Positions 18,328-26,261 of a stretch of DNA of 64,000 bases are shown one piece after another (position 1 is the stretch's first letter; each line of letters begins with the position of its first letter). The stretch spans positions 440,931-504,930 of the forward strand of contig JALCLG010000001.1 in NCBI GenBank assembly GCA_022647725.1. Reading direction: 5' to 3'. Position numbers and translations under genes: made by a program. The DNA comes from Bacilli bacterium. Lineage in GTDB: Bacteria; Bacillota_I; Bacilli_A; RFN20; CAG-288. The notes under the pieces are model-generated. The model searched no databases, was not told where the DNA came from, and worked only from the letters and a program-made list of their open reading frames with translations.

Positions 18328-19500
18328 CTAGATGAACAGATAGCCGAAAGCGTTGAAGAGATAGCCGATCAGGATGATGCCGAAGACGACCACGCCGATG
18401 AAGACCGCCAGGAGCTTCGGCTTGACGACCTTGCTAAGCATGATCAGGGAAGGCAAGGACAAGGCCGTGACCGACATCATGAAGGCTAAGACCGTGCCTA
18501 AGCCAGCTCCTTTGCCATAGAGCGCTTCCGCTACCGGCAACGTTCCGAAGATATCGGCATACATCGGCACACCGATGAAGGTCGCCACCAGAACGCCATA
18601 CCAGTTGTTGCCGCCTAAGACCGTCTCAACCCATTCGGCCGGAATGACATTGTGGATGACGGCTCCCAGGCCGACGCCGATGACGATGTACCAGAAGACC
18701 TTCTTATAGGTTGCCCACATCTGGTCCCGGGCATAGATGAGACGGTCCTTCTTCGTCAGCTCCGGACCATCGATATCCACGGCGGAGGGACCCGCCTTCA
18801 CAAAATCCTTCACTTGTTTGCCGATGCCGGTCATCTCGATGATGGTGCCGCCGACCACGGCAATCAGCAGACCGACCAGGACATAAGCGATGGCAATCGG
18901 CCAGCCGAAGAAACCGACTAACAGCATCAAGGATCCCAGATCGACCAGCGGGCTCGAAATCAGGAAGGAGAAGGTGACGCCGCTGCTTAGTCCTGCCCTG
19001 GTAAAGCCGATGAAGATCGGAATGGAGGAGCAGGAACAGAAAGGAGTCACGGTGCCTAAAAGAGCCCCGAGGATATTGGCGTCGATGCCATGGAACTTGC
19101 CTAAGATCTTCTTGGTCCGTTCCGGAGGGAAATAGGATTGGATATAGGAGACTAAGAAGATGAGGAAGCAAAGCAGAATGCCGATCTTGATGAAGTCATA
19201 GACAAAGAACTGCACCGAGCTTTCAATCCGGTATTGCCAGGAATCGCTGGGGAAGGTTCCGCCGATGCCGGTGATGGCCATGCCCAAAAGCGAGTTGAGC
19301 CAGGCCATGCCCAGCACCTGACTGCTGAGGAAGTCCCACGGGATCTTGGCTTTGTCCCAGCCCAGCGTGAAACCGATGGACAGATTGATGATCAGGATGA
19401 CCAGAGCCATCCCGATCAGGACCCACAGCCAGACTTTCTGATACCAGTGCCGGTCAACAGCGACCACGGCTTCGCCCTGATTCTCTTCGTTTTTTTCCAT
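18328..19500 (-). CDS. COG0701 permease (DUF318), predicted metalloid/metal efflux
   Basis: A 390-aa membrane protein with eight to ten helices of the COG0701 (DUF318, SO_0444/YcgR-like) permease family. It shows GALLGTVTPFCSCSSIPIFIGF, including the conserved PFCSCSS motif, and VPMYADIFGTLPVAEAL in the second repeat. These permeases often travel with ArsR regulators and redox-active disulfide proteins and are thought to export metalloids or thiolated metals. GGAGG lies upstream of the ATG. It starts 46 nt after the arsR stop, and the thioredoxin-like gene follows, so the three form one operon. Confidence 0.9.
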   Translation of the reverse strand: MEKNEENQGEAVVAVDRHWYQKVWLWVLIGMALVILIINLSIGFTLGWDKAKIPWDFLSSQVLGMAWLNSLLGMAITGIGGTFPSDSWQYRIESSVQFFVYDFIKIGILLCFLIFLVSYIQSYFPPERTKKILGKFHGIDANILGALLGTVTPFCSCSSIPIFIGFTRAGLSSGVTFSFLISSPLVDLGSLMLLVGFFGWPIAIAYVLVGLLIAVVGGTIIEMTGIGKQVKDFVKAGPSAVDIDGPELTKKDRLIYARDQMWATYKKVFWYIVIGVGLGAVIHNVIPAEWVETVLGGNNWYGVLVATFIGVPMYADIFGTLPVAEALYGKGAGLGTVLAFMMSVTALSLPSLIMLSKVVKPKLLAVFIGVVVFGIILIGYLFNAFGYLFI

Positions 19501-19546
19501 AGTAAAAAGAGCCTCCAGCCTCTCTTATTCCTAACGATCGCTATTC

Positions 19547-19858
19547 TTATTTACCGCAACAGTCGCACGAACTGGAATCCTTCTCGGAGCAGCAAAGAGC
19601 CTGCAAGAAGTCAGCCATCTCGCAAAGCGCTTTGGCGTTGAGAGCATAATGGCACCATTTGCCCTCTTTATGGCAGGTGACAATCCCGGAAGCCTGCAGA
19701 TCCTTCATATGATGGGAAAGGGTTCCTTGGGTGATGGAGAGTCGCTTCAGAAGCTCACAGGCACACATTTCCTTATTCTCGGAGAGCAACTGGATGATGG
19801 CCAGTCTTGTTCCGTCCGACAGGCTTTCCATCCGCTGCAGCAGTTCTTCTTTAGTCAT
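19547..19858 (-). CDS. ArsR/SmtB family metalloregulator
   Basis: A 103-aa winged-helix repressor. The ATG at 19858 has GAGG 8 nt upstream; a GTG at 19867 is an alternative. The metal-binding motif at the start of the recognition region reads EMCACELLKRL, equivalent to ELCVCDL of arsenite-sensing ArsR, so arsenite or a similar metalloid is the likely inducer. The C-terminus has a second Cys cluster (LCCSEKDSSSCDCCGK), which may form an extra site. It represses its own operon through two inverted repeats at 19881-19926. Confidence 0.92.
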   Translation of the reverse strand: MTKEELLQRMESLSDGTRLAIIQLLSENKEMCACELLKRLSITQGTLSHHMKDLQASGIVTCHKEGKWCHYALNAKALCEMADFLQALCCSEKDSSSCDCCGK

Positions 19859-19880
19859 CGGGGTCACCTCATTTCAATAG

Positions 19881-19926
19881 ATTGACGAACGTCAATATTA
19901 TAAAAGACACATTGACGGCTGTCAAT
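19881..19926 (-). promoter_or_regulatory. arsR promoter with two ArsR operators
   Basis: Two inverted repeats, ATTGACGAACGTCAAT (19881-19896) and ATTGACGGCTGTCAAT (19911-19926), flank a strong minus-strand promoter: TTGACA (19920-19925), 17-bp spacer, TATAAT (19897-19902). One operator covers the -35 and the other lies just downstream of the -10, a layout that gives tight metal-responsive repression. Confidence 0.85.
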
Positions 19927-20107
19927 ATATAATGAATGTTCCTCGGAGGACTGTCTCAGATTCCGCCATCTTTGCCCAGCAGTTAGCCACTTTTCAAAAG
20001 AGAATCTTAAGCCCGCTTTCTTTCATTTTGATTCCTTTTCATTGCCATAATCAAAAATCCGGCCCCCAGTAGTTGGGCCGGATACAATCCTTAACGCCTG
20101 CAAAAGG

Positions 20108-20468
20108 TTACTTCAGGATCTTCTTGGACACTTCAACGATCCTGTCTTTGTAAAGCAGCTTCTGATGGGCAAGGAAGGCCTTGTAGGCAAAGTAGTTGCC
20201 TACCAGTCCCAAAATGCCGACACCCCCCTAAGACATAGCCCAGCCAATCCGGAACCGGAAGCACCAGAGCCTTCAGGCAAAGGCAGAAGGCAAAACCGAA
20301 AGTCAGGGTATAGATTGTTCCCATGACATAGGCATTGATCAGGGGAAGCTGATGGACTTTCTTGTCCAATCCTTTCAGGGTCTCATAGTCGGTGTTGCCT
20401 TTTTCTTCCGGGCTGTAGTCGGCGAGCATCTTCTCGGCATATTTTTCTTCTTTGATTGTGTTTTGCAT
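20108..20468 (-). pseudogene. small two-helix membrane protein, frameshifted at a G run
   Basis: The ATG at 20468 opens a frame with a charged N-terminus (about 45 residues) and one helix (NAYVMGTIYTLTFGFAFCLCL). The frame changes at six G (plus-strand CCCCCC, 20223-20228). With one G fewer it continues GYVLGGVGILGLVGNYFAYKAFL and ends QKLLYKDRIVEVSKKILK with TAA at 20108, about 119 aa. The corrected C-terminus looks natural, so this may be a sequencing error. It is the last gene after the ABC exporter (20-nt gap), so a role with that system is likely. Family not recognised. Confidence 0.75.
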
Positions 20469-20488
20469 ATGACAATCTCCTTTCTTGT

Positions 20489-21265
20489 TTAGGCTAAATC
20501 GCGTCGATTAAGGATGAGAGAGGAAACCGCTCCGATGAGAAGGCAGCCGACAAGTCCGCCCGCCAGGGAGAGAATCCAAGTCAGGGCCGTGGCATTCAAA
20601 GACACGGTCAGGGAAGCTACGGGGTAGAAAAGAATTCCTGCGACGAAGGTGAAAAGGATAGTCAGCCAAAGCCGGTTCTTAAAGAGAACGGCAACCGCCA
20701 GATAAAGCGGAACAAAGACGCCCATCAAGGCTGTCTTGGAAAGCAAGCAAAGAATGACCTGATAGACGGCCGTTGTCCCTAAGTCAAAGGACTTGCCGAC
20801 AATAGCACCGACGATGAGGGTAGCCGCGACATAGGCTAAAAGCATGCAAGTCCCGCTGAAGAGTCCGATCAAGGTCTTGGAGATCACATAGTCGGCCTTG
20901 CGGGCATGAACGGTAAAGATGTTTTTGATATAGCCACTGCTGTAGTCGTGACTGACGAAGATGGCAACTAAGATTCCGACAAAAATATACAGCATATTCA
21001 GGTTGCACATCCGGCTGAAGTCAAAAAGGCTGGCGGTGCTGCCGCTGGGAGACTCAATGACCTGCCAGACATTGGTGAAGGAGGACGTTTCGGAGGACGA
21101 GCTGGCCGGAACCATCGTCAGTACCAGGACAGGTATGATGGCACTGATCAACGTCATAATAAAGAAGAGGGAACTGTGGAAAAGACGATAGAAATCCATT
21201 CGGACCAACGGCCGAAGCCGGCGGAAGATGGATTCTTTAGCCGGAACAACAATTGCTTCGCTCAT
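20489..21265 (-). CDS. ABC-2 type transporter permease
   Basis: A 258-aa membrane subunit with six helices: one near residue 30, a long extracellular segment, then five (VGILVAIFVSHDYSSGYIKN is typical of ABC-2 permeases, where DYSSG precedes the coupling region). It would form the exporter channel with the ATPase encoded upstream, whose stop overlaps this start by 4 bp. Such pairs in Bacillota often give resistance to peptide antibiotics or export lipids; the substrate cannot be read from the sequence. Confidence 0.88.
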   Translation of the reverse strand: MSEAIVVPAKESIFRRLRPLVRMDFYRLFHSSLFFIMTLISAIIPVLVLTMVPASSSSETSSFTNVWQVIESPSGSTASLFDFSRMCNLNMLYIFVGILVAIFVSHDYSSGYIKNIFTVHARKADYVISKTLIGLFSGTCMLLAYVAATLIVGAIVGKSFDLGTTAVYQVILCLLSKTALMGVFVPLYLAVAVLFKNRLWLTILFTFVAGILFYPVASLTVSLNATALTWILSLAGGLVGCLLIGAVSSLILNRRDLA

Positions 21266-22170
21266 GCTTGATTACCCTCCTGGGCCTGCATCACCTGCAG
21301 ATAGTATTCTTCCAATCCGATCCGCTGCATTCTCAGCTCCCGGATGCCATAGCCGTTCTGACAAAGAGAGGCAGCAATCGCTTCCGTTGCGTTCTCCTCG
21401 TAAATGCGTATTTCTCCATCCTTGATTTCCAGACTTGGATAATAGGCTTTTAACGAAATGGCAGCCCGCTCGTTGTCGTTGGTTTTCACGGTCACGAAAC
21501 TGCGGCATTCTTTTTGGAGATCAGCAGCACCGATTTCCTTGATCATTTGGCCATGCCGGATGATACCGTAATGGGTTGCGATTTTTTCGAGCTCTCCCAG
21601 AATATGGGAGCTGATGAGAACCGTGACACCTTTGTCATGGTTCAGACGGAGAATGGTCTCCCGGAAGATTCGCATGCCATCCGCGTCCAGTCCATTGATT
21701 GGTTCATCCAGGATTAGAATCTTTGGATCTCCTAAGAGACTTTGGGCAATGCCAATTCGTTGCTTCATTCCAAGACTGCACTCTCTGAATTTCCGACGGG
21801 CAGCCCCTTCCATGGAGACAAGATGCAGAACTTCGGCTATTTTTTCTTCCGGATCGTTCACTCCCAGATTCAGGCACTGCATGAAGAGATTCTGGTAGAC
21901 GGTACTGTTAGGGAAGCAGCCTGGATTCTCAATGAGGGCTCCGAGCCGGGAACGGATGACCGGATTGCTGTTAGGCTGACCCATGATGTCGATTGTTCCG
22001 CTGGAACGGACCAATAGTCCGCAGATGAGCTTTTCCGTGGTTGATTTGCCGCTGCCGTTCTCACCGATAAACCCATAGATAGAGCCTTGCGGCACATGAA
22101 GGGAAAGATCTTTGACGGCATACAGTCCGTGGAAGGATTTGGTCAATCCCTGAGTTTCAATCGCATTCAT
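21262..22170 (-). CDS. ABC transporter ATP-binding protein
   Basis: A 302-aa ATPase with Walker A GENGSGKST (residues about 37-45), the Q-loop, signature LGMKQRIGIA (a degenerate form of LSGGQ, usual in BcrA/NatA-type exporters), Walker B LILDEPINGLD and the H-loop SSHIL. The C-terminal 80 residues form a small regulatory domain. The gene overlaps its neighbours by 4 bp on both sides, so translation is coupled with the 143-aa protein upstream and the permease downstream. It is probably an antimicrobial-peptide or lipid exporter (inference). Confidence 0.92.
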   Translation of the reverse strand: MNAIETQGLTKSFHGLYAVKDLSLHVPQGSIYGFIGENGSGKSTTEKLICGLLVRSSGTIDIMGQPNSNPVIRSRLGALIENPGCFPNSTVYQNLFMQCLNLGVNDPEEKIAEVLHLVSMEGAARRKFRECSLGMKQRIGIAQSLLGDPKILILDEPINGLDADGMRIFRETILRLNHDKGVTVLISSHILGELEKIATHYGIIRHGQMIKEIGAADLQKECRSFVTVKTNDNERAAISLKAYYPSLEIKDGEIRIYEENATEAIAASLCQNGYGIRELRMQRIGLEEYYLQVMQAQEGNQA

Positions 22171-22598
22171 TGTAAGGCCTCCTTAGCCGGCATATCGGTG
22201 TGGTAAGCCTGCAGCAGCCCTACCGAGAAGAGAAAGTCATCGAAATCATCATCAAGAGTGAAATCATCCACAGCTTTGGGGGATATCGGAGCCGGCTTCT
22301 TGTCTTTTGGTGACTGCTTTTTTGCCCCTTGGCGAAGGTTGGCTAGCACCAACTGACATTTTGCTTTGAAGCCCCGGGTGTGCAAAAAGCCATCGAATGC
22401 CTTATTCTCTTCACGGGATAGCTGCTTTCTGGCCTCAAAAGCAGCTAAATCCTTTTGCTGCTGCAAGCAGGCCTCCTCATGCATCGCGGCAAAGGCTAAA
22501 GAGAACTTAGCCTTGATCCCTTTGGTCTTCAGAAAAGCAGCAAACTCAGCCTGACGCTTTTGGGTTTCCTGCTCCTTCAATGTTGTTTCATTACCCAT
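22167..22598 (-). CDS. hypothetical protein with internal repeats, first gene of the ABC operon
   Basis: A 143-aa cytoplasmic protein of unknown family. It contains two clear repeats, EFAAFLKTKGIKAKFSLAFA (about residue 18) and AFDGFLHTRGFKAKCQLVLA (about residue 67), with a weaker third form DFDDFLFSVGLLQAYHTD near the end. An acidic stretch (DDFTLDDDFDDF) precedes the third. The stop overlaps the ATPase start (ATGA), so it is the lead gene of the exporter operon. GGAGGAACACC precedes the ATG. A regulatory or adaptor role is possible, but there is no direct evidence. Confidence 0.8.
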   Translation of the reverse strand: MGNETTLKEQETQKRQAEFAAFLKTKGIKAKFSLAFAAMHEEACLQQQKDLAAFEARKQLSREENKAFDGFLHTRGFKAKCQLVLANLRQGAKKQSPKDKKPAPISPKAVDDFTLDDDFDDFLFSVGLLQAYHTDMPAKEALQ

Positions 22599-22641
22599 CG
22601 TGGTGTTCCTCCTTTATCCGAACGCGACACTAGGCTAGCCT

Positions 22642-23022
22642 TTGTGTTTCAAATCAAGGAAAGAGATCATCAAGGCCTACTTTGAGCGGAGCGAACTGGA
22701 ATTCCTAACTACCCATAACGCCATGACGCCCTACTCGAATCCCAAAGAGTTCGTCTATTCCTGTTTTGAGCTGCTGACGAAGGAGAAGGAGAATCTCTTA
22801 TCGCTCTATCGCCAAGGATTGATTCACTATCTGTCGGAGGCTCTGAACTCCGGCATTGAAAAGGATTTTGCTGAACATACCCGCGGCGATAAAGCGGCTG
22901 CTTATCTATATGCCGGAGCAGTCTATAATCTGGAAGTCTACTACCTCAGCAGCGGTGCCACCAAGACACCTCAGGAACTGACGGAAAGCTTCCTTCGTTT
23001 CCTCCGTTATTACGAAAAGTAA
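22642..23022 (+). pseudogene. TetR-family regulator lacking its DNA-binding domain
   Basis: The frame (possible TTG start, no ribosome site) begins at FKSRKEIIKAYFERSELEFL, which corresponds to the residues right after the helix-turn-helix of a TetR protein (YFKSKEE...). It then covers the whole ligand-binding domain to the TAA (TYPE: TetR_C, HxxRGDKAAAYLYAGAVYNLEVYYL). A TAG stands two codons before the start, and upstream lies the divergent promoter of the ABC operon. The first 45 or so residues are therefore missing, and the neighbouring exporter has probably lost its repressor. Confidence 0.75.
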
Positions 23023-23074
23023 AAGGCAGCTTTCCAAAGAACAGATTGATATTCCTTACGAAGAAAAGCTTTTT

Positions 23075-23110
23075 ATCAAAAATCCGGTTCCTTTTTGAGA
23101 ACCGGATATT
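23075..23110 (-). terminator. Duplicated tRNA-type terminator
   Basis: ATCCGGTTC...GAACCGGAT followed on the minus strand by TTTTT. It is a close copy of the terminator at 23702-23737 and stands next to the tRNA-Thr fragment. Confidence 0.75.
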
Positions 23111-23156
23111 TTTCTTTCTAAAACCGCCTACCGGAATCGGACCGATGACCACTGAT
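23111..23156 (-). pseudogene. 3' fragment of a second tRNA-Thr gene
   Basis: A 27-bp block at 23124-23150 is identical to 23751-23777 in the intact tRNA-Thr (T-arm and acceptor 3' strand). Similarity continues a few bases into the anticodon arm and then stops. The acceptor end reads AAAAC instead of the encoded CCA-A. It cannot fold as a tRNA. Confidence 0.8.
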
Positions 23157-23350
23157 TAGAAAGGCGCTCGGGCGAAATGAAATCGCGTTACATCACATCC
23201 CAAATCGGCGACTTTTTCTCAGACCCTATCGGCCCTCATTAATTCGCCTGTCCGGAATTTAATTTTCAATTGATGCCCCAGCTTACCAAAGCTTTGCATT
23301 TTTTGGTTTCATAAGTAATGCCTCCTATCACTTTTTTGAAACAAATATTA

Positions 23351-23412
23351 ATGTTTAACAACTGTTTTATGATGTTTTACAACTGTTTATTAATGTTTAA
23401 CAAATTAGGTTA
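23351..23412. repeat. 21-bp imperfect direct repeats
   Basis: Units beginning ATGTTTAACAACTGTTTTAT recur at 23351, 23372 and 23393 (the third partial), with a 21-bp period. Confidence 0.75.
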
Positions 23413-23470
23413 ACTTACCTCACTGATATTTAAATCTTATTGTTTCGATTTTCTCGATGTTTAAGGTGTG

Positions 23471-23528
23471 ATTTACAAATCGCTCAAGGTTTTTAGATAG
23501 CCAATTTACAAATTGCTCAAGATTTTAA
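23471..23528. repeat. 25-bp imperfect direct repeat pair
   Basis: ATTTACAAATCGCTCAAGG at 23471 and ATTTACAAATTGCTCAAGA at 23504, 33 bp apart, in the gene-free segment. Confidence 0.75.
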
Positions 23529-23701
23529 AAAGACAAAGTACAAAAATGTAACAAGATTTATGCCCCGCCAACAATAATCATTCTTAGCAGACAAAAGCAG
23601 CAATTATCGGCTCTTTCAATACGAATAAATAGAAGACAAACAAAAGAGGGCATTTCCGGCCACCTTCTTTCTAGGAAAAAGGTGCCTTATTTCCTTGAAA
23701 C

Positions 23702-23737
23702 TAAAAAATCCGGCTCCCTTTCTGAGAACCGAATATT
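23702..23737 (-). terminator. Terminator of the tRNA-Val/tRNA-Thr transcript
   Basis: CGGTTCTC / GGGAGCCG stem followed by TTTTTT on the minus strand, 9 bp after the tRNA-Thr CCA end. Confidence 0.75.
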
Positions 23738-23745
23738 TTTCTTTC

Positions 23746-23821
23746 TGGTGCCGCCTACCGGAATCGGACCGATGACCTACTGATTACAAATCAGTCGCTC
23801 TACCAGCTGAGCTAAGGCGGC
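23746..23821 (-). tRNA. tRNA-Thr(TGT)
   Basis: 76 nt including an encoded CCA. Acceptor GCCGCCT/AGGCGGC, D-arm GCTC/GAGC, anticodon loop TTTGTAA (anticodon TGT). The T-loop reads TCCGATT, with C at position 55 instead of the usual U. It lies 4 bp after tRNA-Val on the same strand. Confidence 0.96.
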
Positions 23822-23825
23822 AAGA

Positions 23826-23900
23826 TGGTGGGTTTAAACAGGATCGGACTGTTGACCTCTTCCGTGTGAAGGAAGCGTTCTCCCACTGAACTATAAACCC
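23826..23900 (-). tRNA. tRNA-Val(CAC)
   Basis: 75 nt with encoded CCA. Acceptor GGGTTTA/TAAACCC, D-arm GTTC/GAAC, anticodon loop TTCACAC (CAC), T-stem AACAG/CTGTT. The T-loop is TCCGATC (C55). Confidence 0.95.
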
Positions 23901-24000
23901 AGGGATAACGGCCTAATCATCTTAGCATGATGACCCCAGCCATTCAATTCTTTTTGAAGAGATAGCGAAAAGACGTGTTCCGAAGCTAGTGGAAAGCTGC

Positions 24001-24043
24001 GACTTAAATTAGTACTTAAACTAGTACTTAAATTAGTACAATC
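24001..24043. repeat. 12-bp repeat array A, at the 3' end of the AlbA_2 gene
   Basis: Three units of a 12-bp repeat of the form TACTTAAATTAG, ending in TACAATC. The array has the same length and direction as array B in front of the gene, and overlaps the last two bases of the stop codon. Confidence 0.85.
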
Positions 24044-25535
24044 ATTTTTTGCTGATCAAATGGCAGGAAGCCGAGCGGCGGGATCCTTCCCGTTGAATGA
24101 TATGAGAAGCCACGAGTTCATCAACAATTTTCCTGAGGGTAAGCGATGGGCTGGCATAGCCGAGCTTACTTGCAATCTGCAAAACAGAGTAGTCACCCGT
24201 GGATAGCAAAGCAATGACATCATTTTTTATTTCTTCGGTTGTTCTTCTCTTACGCCTGGCGGTGACAGCGGCACTCTTCTTCAGGAAAGATGCCTCCGTA
24301 AAAAGACGCACAATCAGACTGGACCGTTCTTTGTCATTGAGGAAAAGAGGAGCAGGAGAGCCATTTTCATTTAAATAGCGAAGGGCCCGAGGAATACCGG
24401 TATTATGTCCTTCGGTCAGCTGATAATCTTTCAGGTAGTTGCCAATGCTGCGATTCCGATAAGGTCTGCGGCTTTGAATGGTCAGAGAACGGATGTTCTC
24501 ATCCGTAATCGTGCTATCAAACCCAGGGAAGGATTTGATGTCCACATAATTTTGGGCGATTAAAACGGTCACAGGTTCACGGATTTCATAAGAGCGATGA
24601 TAGACCGCATTGGGAAGGAGCTCTTCAAGAGCTTCATAAGGGTAATTAAAGACATGCTTCGCTTCCGCCTGATCCGGAAGCTTGACAATACGCTGTTCAA
24701 TCAGGTTGTTTTTCAGATAATAAAGGGCATCTCGAAGCTGATATTGAATGGGTCCTTTGAAATCCTTTTCAAGAATGTCTTCTCCGCTGGCCTGCGGAAT
24801 CGTAACAATATTGATATAAGCTTCCGGGAAAAAGTCGTTGACTTTATAGGAGAACATCAAAAGGGCGACGTTGGTCGGATGACGATCTTCACTCGGACCA
24901 TCCAATAACCCCATCGCTTGGGCAAGGTCACGGATCGTCATTCCCTGGGCGATACCCGCGAGATTGCTTTTCGTCATCGAGAGATATTCCTGCATCAGCT
25001 CCTTGGAAAGGTCTTCAGGGACTGCCCACGGGCAAGGACGATCGTCAAAAGGAACATCGGAAGCAACTTCAAAAAGCTCTTTGATTTCTTTATCATTGGC
25101 TTCCACCGTGCTGCTGAAGCGTCGAATCCAATAAAACTTCAGCGGATCCTTTTTCTGCGTAACTCTTTTTTGCACTCGGTAAGGCCGGGAATGACCCGGC
25201 AATACCCATAAGACAATTATTTTTTTGCCGTCGACATCGGCCAATTCGAATCGCGGGGCATAATACGGCTCAATGAAATGACAATCGTTCAGCAGTTCTT
25301 TTTCGATACGATCAATAGAATCTTCAGGAATGCCTTTTACCGGACGGACAGCGACCCCTTGAGGAGCCGATACGCCAAGAAGAATATAGCCTCCGCCATT
25401 ATTGTCGATATCATTTGCAAAGGCACAAATAGAACGAAGTATGGAGTCCGGATCCCAGCCTTCTTTAAACTCAATCCGATCCGATTCGATATTTTGTTTC
25501 TGCAGAATCTTTTCAATTCCTATCGGTAAAGCCAT
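24042..25535 (-). CDS. AlbA_2 (Schlafen-type) ATP-binding transcriptional regulator
   Basis: A 497-aa COG2865-type protein. The N-terminal AlbA_2/Schlafen domain (about 15-140) has RIEFKEGWDPDSILRSICAFAND and GGGYILLGV. Then comes a HATPase_c_4-like region (about 300-410), with YPYEALEELLPNAVYHRSYEIREPV, the NxxxHR motif and NTGIPRALRYL. A C-terminal winged helix (about 430-490) follows, with IKNDVIALLSTGDYSVLQIASKLGYASPSLTLRKIVDEL. Members bind DNA or nucleic acid and are often encoded in mobile regions. Ribosome site AAGGAG is 10 nt ahead. A minus-strand TATAAT lies at 25566-25571, and the -35 position falls in repeat array B, so autoregulation through the arrays is likely. Confidence 0.9.
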   Translation of the reverse strand: MALPIGIEKILQKQNIESDRIEFKEGWDPDSILRSICAFANDIDNNGGGYILLGVSAPQGVAVRPVKGIPEDSIDRIEKELLNDCHFIEPYYAPRFELADVDGKKIIVLWVLPGHSRPYRVQKRVTQKKDPLKFYWIRRFSSTVEANDKEIKELFEVASDVPFDDRPCPWAVPEDLSKELMQEYLSMTKSNLAGIAQGMTIRDLAQAMGLLDGPSEDRHPTNVALLMFSYKVNDFFPEAYINIVTIPQASGEDILEKDFKGPIQYQLRDALYYLKNNLIEQRIVKLPDQAEAKHVFNYPYEALEELLPNAVYHRSYEIREPVTVLIAQNYVDIKSFPGFDSTITDENIRSLTIQSRRPYRNRSIGNYLKDYQLTEGHNTGIPRALRYLNENGSPAPLFLNDKERSSLIVRLFTEASFLKKSAAVTARRKRRTTEEIKNDVIALLSTGDYSVLQIASKLGYASPSLTLRKIVDELVASHIIQREGSRRSASCHLISKK

Positions 25536-25580
25536 AGCGAGTATCTCCTTCGTTTTCTTCTTTTAATTATAACAAATTGT

Positions 25581-25623
25581 GACTTAAATTAGTACTTAAA
25601 CTAGTACTTAGATGAATACAATC
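25581..25623. repeat. 12-bp repeat array B, over the AlbA_2 gene promoter
   Basis: GACTTAAATTAGTACTTAAA then CTAGTACTTA, GATGAATACAATC. It is almost identical to array A over its first 30 bases and covers the -35 position of the gene's promoter. Confidence 0.85.
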
Positions 25624-25660
25624 GCAAAACAAGGCTAGAAATGGGCTTGTTTGCAAATCA

Positions 25661-25708
25661 ATTAGTACTTAAATTGATACTTAAATTAGTACTTAAATTA
25701 GTACAATC
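25661..25708. repeat. 12-bp repeat array C
   Basis: Four tandem units of TACTTAAATTAG (with ATTGA in one) ending TACAATC. In one frame it would encode LVLKLILKLVLK, but no gene evidence supports that. Confidence 0.85.
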
Positions 25709-25827
25709 TCAAATAAAGCTTGGATTGAATTCGTTCGTTTATTCGAAAAATTCCCCAATGCAGACAGGAAAATCAAGGAAGGCCTGGCCTAAAAAGGGCA
25801 GGTTCCTCTTGTCTGAAGAAAAAAAAT

Positions 25828-25860
25828 AAAAAAAGAGGACCCTCAACGGATCCTCTCTGT
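25828..25860 (-). terminator. Terminator of tRNA-Ile
   Basis: GAGGATCC / GGGTCCTC stem followed by TTTTTTT on the minus strand. Confidence 0.8.
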
Positions 25861-25867
25861 TTACTCA

Positions 25868-25944
25868 TGGTGGGTCTTAATGGGATCGGACCATCGACCT
25901 TGCGCTTATCAAGCGCACGCTCTAACCAGCTGAGCTAAAGACCC
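25868..25944 (-). tRNA. tRNA-Ile(GAT)
   Basis: 77 nt with encoded CCA. Acceptor GGGTCTT/AAGACCC, D-arm GCTC/GAGC, anticodon loop TTGATAA (GAT). T-loop TCCGATC, again C55. Confidence 0.96.
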
Positions 25945-26205
25945 AAAACAAGCGTGAATTATATTAACTCAATCCCTAAGGTTAAGTCAACCTTTTAAGC
26001 AAATATTTAAGGACCGAAGCCGCTAAAAAGAAAACTTTCATCCGGCAACGAAAAGTCCGGGGTGACGGTTTGGTTTTTCTTACTCGGTCTCCTAACGCCG
26101 AGATTATCCTTAACTAAGGAAAAAACGGCGGTTAGTCATCCTTGACTTTTTCTTAAAAAGAGTCGTCCTCATCGGCTTTTCACCCTAAAAATAAAAAGCT
26201 ATATC

Positions 26206-26234
26206 TTGATATACCAACCAAGAGAAGCTAAAAT
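26206..26234 (+). promoter_or_regulatory. Promoter of the ferredoxin gene
   Basis: TTGATA (26206-26211), 17-bp spacer, TAAAAT (26229-26234), followed by a CGGAGGT ribosome site at about 26247. Upstream, a perfect small hairpin TCCTTA-ac-TAAGGA lies near 26106-26120. Confidence 0.65.
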
Positions 26235-26261
26235 AGGGACGAATACGGAGGTATCAAACGT

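Larger units (their letters stand above)
23157..23701. other. Gene-free AT-rich segment between the two tRNA-Thr copies
   Basis: About 545 bp with no ORF of note. It contains two groups of imperfect direct repeats (listed separately) and little else that I recognise. It is bounded by the tRNA-Thr fragment and the intact tRNA-Thr, as expected for an old integration or duplication scar. Confidence 0.55.

Noticed and set aside
23351..23528. CRISPR-like array
   Set aside because: The units are imperfect, directly abutting or only 8 bp apart, with no spacers and no cas genes.
25641..25829. 62-aa ORF with an LVLK repeat across array C
   Set aside because: The amino-acid repeat is only the 12-bp DNA repeat read in one frame; no ribosome site, and the rest is not protein-like.
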